Source: Alistipes sp. | GTDB lineage: Bacteria; Bacteroidota; Bacteroidia; Bacteroidales; Rikenellaceae | Direction of reading: 5' to 3' | Assembly (NCBI GenBank): GCA_017391435.1 | Contig: JAFOYS010000072.1 | Location: forward strand, 1-6,095 | Length of the DNA stretch: 6,095 bases | Shown here: positions 1 to 5,329 of the stretch, one piece after another | Layout: each line of letters begins with the position of its first letter | Position numbering within the stretch: the stretch's first letter is position 1 | Notes under the pieces: model-generated | What the model was told of the DNA's origin: nothing | Database searches by the model: none | The model's input: the letters and a program-made list of their open reading frames with translations, nothing else | Position numbers and translations under genes: made by a program

Positions 1-50
1 AGGGTGATGGTAAAGAGTACCAAGACCATATTTTTCAATGAACTTTCCAT
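1..50 (-). CDS. rnfG: RnfG, electron transport complex subunit G (N-terminal fragment, continues past left edge)
   Basis: Only the first 16 codons are inside the window. Translation from the ATG at 50-48 gives MESSLKNMVLVLFTIT, followed by the first two bases of a CT. codon. A short polar, lysine-containing start followed at once by a hydrophobic stretch is the expected N-terminal membrane anchor of RnfG, whose periplasmic domain in the family carries an FMN covalently bound to threonine; that domain is not visible here. The start is supported by a strong AGGAGGG ribosome binding site a few bases upstream and by the position 9 bp after the rnfD stop, matching the rnfB-C-D-G order. The fragment alone would not be enough for a name; the call rests mainly on context. 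No sign of a frame problem in the visible part. Confidence 0.85.
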   Translation of the reverse strand, partial: MESSLKNMVLVLFTIT

Positions 51-54
51 ACTG

Positions 55-61
55 CCCTCCT
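55..61 (-). promoter_or_regulatory. Strong Shine-Dalgarno site for rnfG, overlapping the rnfD stop codon
   Basis: On the minus strand the rnfD stop TAG (62-60) merges into AGGAGGG, followed by CAGT and the rnfG ATG at 50. Core AGGAGG lies 5 nt before the start codon. Together with the site before rnfC it is one of the two clear ribosome binding sites in the operon; the other starts have weak or no Shine-Dalgarno sequence. Confidence 0.75.
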
Positions 62-1034
62 ACTTTACTGCGCCGAAACGCTTTGGTTTAATATACTTGT
101 TAATCAGTGGCACAGTGCTGTTCATAATAAGAATAGCGAACGACATACCCTCTGGATAAGCACCCCACAGACGGATACACATTGTAATTGCACCGATGCC
201 GATACCGTAGATAACCATACCCTTTGTAGTCATTGGGCTTGTTACATAGTCAGTAGCCATAAAGATAGCACCGAGCAGCGCACCACCAGCAAGGAGGTGG
301 AAGAGTGGGAAGAGCAGGTGCATTGACGGATCCTCAAATCGGATACCTGCAAAGATAGTTGCAAATACCGCCATTGTACCAAGCACCGCTACTGGAATAT
401 GCCAAGTGATTACTCGGCGCATCAGCAGATATGCAAAGCCCAGAAGCAGAGCCAGAGCCGAAATCTCACCGAACGATCCACCCATAGCACCTGTAAACAT
501 ACCAGCAATGTCAAATGTTGCAAAGTCTACAAGACCACCCTTAGCAGCACCGAGTGGCGTTGCACCAGAGTATGCATCAGCAAAGCCCTCCAGAGTTGGT
601 GTAGGGAACGATGTCATCTGCACAGGGTATGCAATAAGCAAGAACACTCGGGCAGCGAGCGCAGGGTTGAAGATATTCTTACCAAGACCTCCAAATGGCA
701 TCTTAGCAATGCAGATAGCAACCAACGCACCTATAGCAACAATCCAGAGCGGAATGTTTGCAGGCAGGTTCATTGCCAGCAGCAGACCGGTAACTACTGC
801 CGAGAGGTTGTTTACAGTCACAGGCCCCTTAACAAGGTACTTCTGTACCAAAAACTCAAACAGAACGCAACAAGCAACACTTACGGCAGTAATTGCAAGC
901 ACATTCCAGCCAAACACCCTCACCGAAACCATTAGCGCAGGTAGCAACGCAATAACAACATCGCCCATCAGACGAGCTGTTGAGTAGTCGCTATGCACGT
1001 GCGGCGCGGGTGAAACGAAAAATTTATTTGCCAT
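60..1034 (-). CDS. rnfD: RnfD, membrane subunit of Rnf ferredoxin:NAD+ oxidoreductase carrying covalent FMN
   Basis: This 324-residue integral membrane protein is the NqrB/RnfD-family subunit that passes electrons through the membrane sector of the Rnf complex, coupled to Na+ or H+ export. Diagnostic motifs are visible: GGLGKNIFNPALAAR at about residues 115-129, SGATPLG at 156-162, where Thr159 is the expected attachment site of phosphoester-linked FMN, and TDYVTSP at 261-267. Around ten hydrophobic segments can be picked out, among them roughly 24-42, 46-65, 93-112, 192-207, 212-230, 238-260 and 271-292. Length is close to the usual 320-350 residues. The ATG at 1034 is followed directly by the typical start ...SPAPHVHS, so it is likely correct, although upstream only an AGGA about 12 nt away is present. 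It lies 33 bp after rnfC and 9 bp before rnfG. The FMN would need an ApbE-type flavin transferase, not encoded in this window. The ion pumped cannot be read from the sequence. Confidence 0.96.
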   Translation of the reverse strand: MANKFFVSPAPHVHSDYSTARLMGDVVIALLPALMVSVRVFGWNVLAITAVSVACCVLFEFLVQKYLVKGPVTVNNLSAVVTGLLLAMNLPANIPLWIVAIGALVAICIAKMPFGGLGKNIFNPALAARVFLLIAYPVQMTSFPTPTLEGFADAYSGATPLGAAKGGLVDFATFDIAGMFTGAMGGSFGEISALALLLGFAYLLMRRVITWHIPVAVLGTMAVFATIFAGIRFEDPSMHLLFPLFHLLAGGALLGAIFMATDYVTSPMTTKGMVIYGIGIGAITMCIRLWGAYPEGMSFAILIMNSTVPLINKYIKPKRFGAVK

Positions 1035-1067
1035 AACTAAGGTATGTCCTATAAATTAGTTAAAATA

Positions 1068-2411
1068 TTATTTCTTCATATTTCTTGCTCGGATAATGCC
1101 CATAACGGTCTGCTTACCCAGTCGGATGTAGTCAAGAAGTGGAATGTTTGCTGGACAGGTAAACTGGCAGCAACCACACTCAATACAGCTTGTAATATCG
1201 TTACTCTCCATAGCCTCCCAAGCCTTCTTACGAGCCTGCTTTGAGAGCAGATATGGCTCCAGACCCATAGGGCAGGCCTCTACGCACTTTGCACACTTGA
1301 TACAAGGGCTCTCTACGCCACGCTTAGCAGCATCGCCAACCATAATTGTAACTCCAGAGCAACCCTTCATCACAGGCATAGCAATGTTAGACAGTGCGCG
1401 ACCCATCATAGGTCCACCATTGATTACCTTTACATCGCCCTCTGCAAGTCCACCACACTTTGCAATAAGCGCCTCTACTGGGGTGCCAAAGCGGGTAAGA
1501 AGGTTCTTTGGAGATGCAACTGCAGCACCTGTAACAGTGACAACACGCTCAATAAGTGGTTTGTTCTTCTGTACAGCCTCATATACGGCAACAGCAGTTG
1601 AGGCGTTGCAAACTACAGCACCAACATCTATCGGTAGTGCTGGTGGTGCAGGAACCTGGCGAGCGGTTACGGCTGCAATAAGTTGCTTCTCGCCACCCTG
1701 TGGATACTGAGTCTTGAGCATCTGAACTTTGATATCTGTAGCCGTGCCGACGATTGTCTGTAGGTGCGCTACTGCATCTGGCTTATTTGCCTCTACGCCG
1801 ATAACGGCATTTGTAACACCAATGGCGCGCATAAGGATGCGTGTGCCGACAACAAGCTGCTCACCGCGCTCAAGCATTGTGCGGTAGTCAGATGTAAGGT
1901 ATGGCTCGCACTCTACACCGTTGATAATCAGTATCTCAGCCCTCTTGCCATCAGGAATAGATAGCTTTACGTGGGTTGGGAATGTAGCACCACCCATACC
2001 TACGATACCAGCCTGCTTAATCTTCTCAATGATAGCCTTTGGCTCAAGGTTGCACTCTGTCACAAGGGCCTCTGTGCGGTCAATAGCCTCATCCCAAATG
2101 TCATCCTCACGCTTGATGGTTATCATCATCTGGCGAATGCCCTGACCATTTGGCTGAAGGTCTACCGCAGTCACTGTACCAGAGATTGGCGCGTGGATAT
2201 TTGCCGACATAAAGCCTGTAGCCTCGGCAATCATCTGACCAACGACAACCTTGTCACCCTTCTTTACAATTGCTGTAGCGGGTGCGCCAATATGCTGAGA
2301 GAGGGGAATGTTGACAACATCGGGCAACTCCATAACCTCTATAGCGCTACCTTTGCTCCACTGCTTATTGTCTGACGGATGTACTCCGCCCATAGGAAAT
2401 GTCTTTGCCAT
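1068..2411 (-). CDS. rnfC: RnfC, peripheral NADH/FMN- and Fe-S-binding subunit of the Rnf complex
   Basis: RnfC is the cytoplasmic subunit where NAD+ is reduced; the 447-residue product shows the family layout. Residues about 42-80 form a barrel-sandwich (lipoyl/HlyD-like) segment ending in HAPISGTV. Residues 138-146 (GMGGATFPT) and about 164-177 (NGVECEPYLTSDYR) are the nucleotide/FMN-binding motifs shared with the 51-kDa subunit of complex I. A SLBB-like middle follows, with VTVTGAAV near 291-298 and GGPMMGRAL at 332-340. The C-terminal part has two 4Fe-4S motifs, Cys370/373/376/380 and Cys409/412/415/419, both followed by proline. The protein stops soon after the second cluster and lacks the long alanine/lysine-rich tail seen in many gammaproteobacterial RnfC proteins. 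The start at 2411 is fixed by the AGGAGGAG site 7 nt upstream and by the family-typical MGGVHP at residues 7-12. It starts 1 bp after the rnfB stop. Confidence 0.97.
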   Translation of the reverse strand: MAKTFPMGGVHPSDNKQWSKGSAIEVMELPDVVNIPLSQHIGAPATAIVKKGDKVVVGQMIAEATGFMSANIHAPISGTVTAVDLQPNGQGIRQMMITIKREDDIWDEAIDRTEALVTECNLEPKAIIEKIKQAGIVGMGGATFPTHVKLSIPDGKRAEILIINGVECEPYLTSDYRTMLERGEQLVVGTRILMRAIGVTNAVIGVEANKPDAVAHLQTIVGTATDIKVQMLKTQYPQGGEKQLIAAVTARQVPAPPALPIDVGAVVCNASTAVAVYEAVQKNKPLIERVVTVTGAAVASPKNLLTRFGTPVEALIAKCGGLAEGDVKVINGGPMMGRALSNIAMPVMKGCSGVTIMVGDAAKRGVESPCIKCAKCVEACPMGLEPYLLSKQARKKAWEAMESNDITSCIECGCCQFTCPANIPLLDYIRLGKQTVMGIIRARNMKK

Positions 2412-2412
2412 A

Positions 2413-3264
2413 CTACTTCTCCTCCTTTACTTCTTCTTTTTTAACTAATGGTGCCAGACCAATCATTGTAATTGCACCTGTAGGACACTCGCCAACGCAC
2501 TTGCGACACAGACGACACTTTGTACTGTCAATAAAGGCGAGGTTATTCTCAACGGTTATTGCGCCAAACTCACACACCTTCTCACACTTGCGACAGCCGA
2601 TACAGCCAGCCTTGCAGGCCTTCATTGTCACAGCACCCTTGTCCTTTGATACGCAAGATACATAGATAGCGCGATTCTTTGGCCAACGCTTGCGAAGCTC
2701 AATAACTCCCTTAGGGCAGGCAGCAACACAAGCGCCACAAGCGGTACACTTGTCGGCATCTACCTCGGCAAGACCTGTCTGAGGGTTGATGTGGATGGCG
2801 TCAAAGGCGCAGGCTACAACGCAGTCGCCATAACCGAGGCAACCGTAGGCGCAACCAGTCTCACCAGCATAGAGAGCCGAAGCAATGGCGCACGATGTGC
2901 TACCGTCATAGCAGTTTGTTCGAGCTCGCTTCTCGCAGCTACCACCACAGCGTACTGTAGCCACCTGCGGCTCCTTCTTAGGAGCTACCTTGCCAAGATA
3001 CTCGGCAATCTTAGACATACATTCATTGCCACCTACAGAGCAGTAGAGCGCCGAGATGTCGTCACTCTCTACAAGTGCAGTAGCAAGACCGCGACAGCCT
3101 GGAAAACCACAACCACCGCAGTTTGCACCCGGAAGCATCTTCTCTGTCTGGTCGATGCGAGGGTCCTCTTCAACCTTAAACTTCTGCGCCACGAAGTAGA
3201 GGACTACTGCCGCTACAACGCCGATAATGCAGAGTGTAAGGATAGTGTAAATTAGTGTTGTCAT
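2413..3264 (-). CDS. rnfB: RnfB, multi-cluster iron-sulfur subunit accepting electrons from ferredoxin
   Basis: RnfB is the entry point for electrons from reduced ferredoxin. The 283-residue product begins with one transmembrane anchor (about residues 3-26), then the RnfB-type 4Fe-4S domain with Cys49, Cys52, Cys57 and Cys75 in the signature NCGGCGFPGC. A cysteine-rich middle follows (Cys106, 110, 118, 125, then Cys138, 142, 148, 152 in the CAYGCLGYGDC segment), and three ferredoxin-like motifs: Cys173/176/179/183, Cys221/224/227/231 and Cys250/253/256/260. This is the long form known from anaerobes; the E. coli homologue RsxB is about 190 residues with fewer clusters. The tail is charged (KKEEVKEEK), and its last codons form the ribosome binding site of rnfC. 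The start ATG shares one base with the rseC stop (TAATG), which implies translational coupling; no strong Shine-Dalgarno sequence precedes it. Confidence 0.97.
   Translation of the reverse strand: MTTLIYTILTLCIIGVVAAVVLYFVAQKFKVEEDPRIDQTEKMLPGANCGGCGFPGCRGLATALVESDDISALYCSVGGNECMSKIAEYLGKVAPKKEPQVATVRCGGSCEKRARTNCYDGSTSCAIASALYAGETGCAYGCLGYGDCVVACAFDAIHINPQTGLAEVDADKCTACGACVAACPKGVIELRKRWPKNRAIYVSCVSKDKGAVTMKACKAGCIGCRKCEKVCEFGAITVENNLAFIDSTKCRLCRKCVGECPTGAITMIGLAPLVKKEEVKEEK
2419..2426 (-). promoter_or_regulatory. Strong Shine-Dalgarno site for rnfC inside the 3' end of rnfB
   Basis: AGGAGGAG lies within the last codons of rnfB (encoding ...KEEK) with a 7-nt spacer to the rnfC ATG at 2411. 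It decides the rnfC start and suggests that rnfC can be initiated independently as well as by coupling to rnfB, whose TAG stop is 1 bp from the start codon. Confidence 0.75.
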
Positions 3265-3686
3265 TACTCTTTGTGAATTGTAAAACTTATTTTTTGTGCT
3301 AATCTCTCTCTACAGAGCCAAAGTACTCCGTAGTATAGTGCTAATGATGATAACGAAAGCAGCGCTGCAATGCCCTCTGTGGTGCCTAATGCCACTGCTA
3401 CGGCCAAAACTGCTACCATAACCACCGCTGGCACTGCATAACAGAGCGCTACGGCAAGCAGTCCCATCTGAGTTCGTGTTGCCACCCTGACGCGCTCTCC
3501 GACAGTGTAGCTTGCAGCCTGAGGCGTGGTGACAAGGATGTTTCGCGTGTTTGTCTCTCGGCCCAACGAGCAGGCGCTGCGTGAGGCGCAACTGCCACAG
3601 GCCTCGCTGCTCTCTACAGCAACAGTCACCGTATCCCTAAAGATGTTGATTACTGTGCCCGTATGTGTTACGCTATTAGTCGCCAT
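3264..3686 (-). CDS. rseC: RseC/MucC-family SoxR-reducing system protein, Rnf-associated
   Basis: This 140-residue membrane protein has the RseC (SoxR_reducer) family layout: a short soluble N-terminal beta-rich domain with a CxxCx5C cysteine motif (Cys30, Cys33, Cys39), then two hydrophobic segments (about 74-100 and 105-125) with a short link containing GTTEG, and a basic C-terminus. RseC proteins accompany Rnf/Rsx genes; in E. coli RseC works with RsxABCDGE in keeping SoxR reduced. In strict anaerobes without a known SoxR circuit the role is uncertain, and an assembly or regulatory partner of Rnf is a fair inference. It overlaps the end of nadE by 11 bp and the start of rnfB by 1 bp, so it is embedded in the operon. 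No Shine-Dalgarno sequence precedes its ATG, so translation probably relies on coupling to nadE. The three cysteines could hold a metal or an Fe-S cluster, but the sequence alone does not say. Confidence 0.88.
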   Translation of the reverse strand: MATNSVTHTGTVINIFRDTVTVAVESSEACGSCASRSACSLGRETNTRNILVTTPQAASYTVGERVRVATRTQMGLLAVALCYAVPAVVMVAVLAVAVALGTTEGIAALLSLSSLALYYGVLWLCRERLAQKISFTIHKE

Positions 3687-5262
3687 ACTTGTTAATCAGA
3701 GGCATCAGACGCTCGTGACCGAAGGCGCACGCAGAGAGACGAAGCACAGGTGGGAACTGGTAGCGCTTCTTCTCATTCTTCATAATCATTGCGTGAATCT
3801 TCTCTACAACCTCCGAGTCAAAACCGGCGTTGATAATCTCCTCGCGGTGCTGTCCCTGCTCAATCATTCGCATAAGAATTGCATCTACAACCTCATATGG
3901 AGGCAGGATGTCGCTGTCCTTCTGATCTGGACGAAGTTCAGACGATGGCTCCTTTTCGATAATAGAGGTTGGAATAACATCGTTCTGTGTACGGTTGATA
4001 TATCTTGCAAGGTCGTACATCTCGGTCTTATAGAGGTCGCCCGTAACGCTAAACGCACCCGCAGTATCTCCATAGAGGGTACACAGACCAAGTGCATTCT
4101 CACTCTTGTTTGAAGAGTTGAGAAGGATATAACCGGTCTTGTTCTGCAATGCCATAAGCATAACAGTACGGATGCGGGCCTGGATATTCTCCTCAGTAAG
4201 GTCAAAGTCACGACCTCCAATAACAGGCTTGAGTGTATTGACCATAGAGGTGTAGACCTCGGTAATAGGTAGCACGCTGTACTCAATACCAAGTCGCTCT
4301 GCAAGTGCAGTAGCATCCTCTACAGACTGATCTGGAGAGAATGGCGATGGCATAAGCAGTCCGCGAACATTCTGCTTGCCGAGTGCTGTAGCAGCAATGC
4401 AGGCAACAATTGTCGAGTCAATACCACCAGATAGACCTACGCAGGCCTTTGTATAGCCATTCTTGTGGAAGTAGTCACGCAGACCCATAACTGCCGCGCG
4501 GAAGTTAAACGGTGTGCGGTCGTGGCTAAATAGAGCCTCTGGAAGTGCACAAGGCTCGTGCTCTATATCGGTGTCGTAAATAGCAAAGTCCTCAGCAAAG
4601 TCCTTCATCAGCAGTGTTAGGTTACCCTTGTTGTCCATAACACCAGAAGTACCGTCATAGACAATCTCGCCAGAGCCACCAACCTGATTGATGAACACTA
4701 CGGTCTTTGACTGAACAAAGGCCACATTGTGAATAGATGAGTAGCGGCGAGACATAACACCCTTGCCATATCTGCGGGCGTTGATGTTGATGATTATATC
4801 TGCTGTGCGAGGGAAGTTCTTCAGGCGGCGGAAGTCATCTCCAACAACAAGAGCCACCTTCTCACCAGCAATAAAGAGGGTCTCAATACCTGTGCCCGAA
4901 GTGAGGAATCCCATCTCGCGGCGAGCAGTTATGTGCTTCTTTGTTACGCAGTGAGAGATCTTACCGTCTCGCATAACAACTGCGGCGCTCATAGTTCCAT
5001 CTACAGAGAGTAGCGGCGAGCCGACAATTGCAACGATAGAGTCGCAGTGGCGAGCAATGCTCTCAAGGGCATCCTCACACAACTCAAGGAATGTGGTTTT
5101 ACGGAGAAGATCAAATGCAGGAGTTCCGCTAACCGCCTGCTCAGCAAAGAGTACTACATCAGCACCCTCAGCCTTTGCACGCTCTACTGCATCTATGATT
5201 TTGGCAGTGTTGCCATTAATGTCACCAATGGTGTAGTTTAATTGCGCAAGAGCTATTTTCAT
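3676..5262 (-). CDS. nadE: NAD+ synthetase with N-terminal nitrilase-like domain (catalytic Cys missing) and C-terminal synthetase domain
   Basis: The enzyme amidates deamido-NAD+ (nicotinate adenine dinucleotide) to NAD+ using ATP. The C-terminal half (about 255-528) has the ATP pyrophosphatase P-loop SGGIDST at 278-284, MPSPFSPDQSVEDA at 304-317, NSSNKSENALG at 382-392, LYGDTAGAFS at 396-405 and SSELRPDQKDSDILPPYE at 440-457, so it looks active. The N-terminal half (about 1-240) has the carbon-nitrogen hydrolase fold. It keeps the first catalytic residue, Glu41 (in FAEQAVSGTP), and the lysines K108/K109, but where the family has C-E-D after the hydrophobic strand it reads V-V-G-D-D: Gly141, codon 4842-4840, replaces the cysteine nucleophile. 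The family NASP motif reads NARR (161-164) and the NYGVFDE loop is also changed. Glutaminase activity is therefore doubtful and free ammonia is the likely nitrogen donor. Length 528 fits the short two-domain class. It is the first gene after the promoter at about 5295-5325 and overlaps rseC by 11 bp. Confidence 0.93.
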   Translation of the reverse strand: MKIALAQLNYTIGDINGNTAKIIDAVERAKAEGADVVLFAEQAVSGTPAFDLLRKTTFLELCEDALESIARHCDSIVAIVGSPLLSVDGTMSAAVVMRDGKISHCVTKKHITARREMGFLTSGTGIETLFIAGEKVALVVGDDFRRLKNFPRTADIIININARRYGKGVMSRRYSSIHNVAFVQSKTVVFINQVGGSGEIVYDGTSGVMDNKGNLTLLMKDFAEDFAIYDTDIEHEPCALPEALFSHDRTPFNFRAAVMGLRDYFHKNGYTKACVGLSGGIDSTIVACIAATALGKQNVRGLLMPSPFSPDQSVEDATALAERLGIEYSVLPITEVYTSMVNTLKPVIGGRDFDLTEENIQARIRTVMLMALQNKTGYILLNSSNKSENALGLCTLYGDTAGAFSVTGDLYKTEMYDLARYINRTQNDVIPTSIIEKEPSSELRPDQKDSDILPPYEVVDAILMRMIEQGQHREEIINAGFDSEVVEKIHAMIMKNEKKRYQFPPVLRLSACAFGHERLMPLINKYGD

Positions 5263-5280
5263 CTCTTATACCTATTTTAA

Positions 5281-5309
5281 TTATAATCAACGCGCAAAGT
5301 TAATTATAA
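5281..5309. repeat. Inverted repeat (11-bp arms, 7-bp centre) overlapping the nadE promoter; possible operator
   Basis: On the minus strand TTATAATTAAC (5309-5299) is followed by TTTGCGC and then GTTGATTATAA (5291-5281). Ten of eleven arm positions pair; the exception is a T opposite a G, which would still be a wobble pair in RNA. The left arm covers the first half of the -7 element and the right arm covers the expected transcription start, which is where a repressor dyad would be placed. It is followed by AATTAAAATAGG rather than a run of T, so it does not look like an intrinsic terminator for the upstream gene. Because the region is very AT-rich, part of the symmetry could be chance. The binding protein, if any, is unknown; it does not match the Rex consensus. 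Confidence 0.5.
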
Positions 5310-5325
5310 CAATCCAAAATTCAAA
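5295..5325 (-). promoter_or_regulatory. Bacteroidetes-type sigma promoter for the nadE-rseC-rnf operon
   Basis: Read on the minus strand, TTTG (5325-5322) is followed after 19 bp by TAACTTTG (5302-5295). This fits the Bacteroides primary-sigma consensus of a -33 TTTG and a -7 TAnnTTTG exactly. The start of transcription would fall near 5290, giving a leader of about 25-30 nt before the nadE ATG at 5262. The leader contains only weak Shine-Dalgarno-like sequence (AAGAG next to the start), as is common in this phylum. The 67-bp gap is much more AT-rich than the flanking genes, and no second promoter-like site was seen in it. Confidence 0.7.
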
Positions 5326-5329
5326 ATTT

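Noticed and set aside
406..987. Plus-strand open frame of 193 codons inside rnfD
   Set aside because: It lies wholly antisense to a clearly conserved membrane protein gene, and its product is a low-complexity mix of Ala, Ser, Pro, Arg and Thr without a recognisable domain. The same applies to the overlapping frame 399-935.
1144..1710. Plus-strand open frame of 188 codons inside rnfC
   Set aside because: Antisense to the rnfC motifs; the frame is open because of codon bias on the real strand, and no family features are visible.
3526..4113. Plus-strand open frame of 195 codons across the nadE-rseC junction
   Set aside because: It is antisense to two overlapping conserved genes and has no plausible promoter or domain.
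3885..4316. Minus-strand open frame of 143 codons inside nadE
   Set aside because: It is an alternative frame of the synthetase domain, which is fully accounted for by the nadE frame.
5281..5309. Dyad as an intrinsic terminator of the GH13 gene
   Set aside because: The stem is almost all A/T and is not followed by a T-run in the direction of transcription; overlap with the promoter box fits an operator better.
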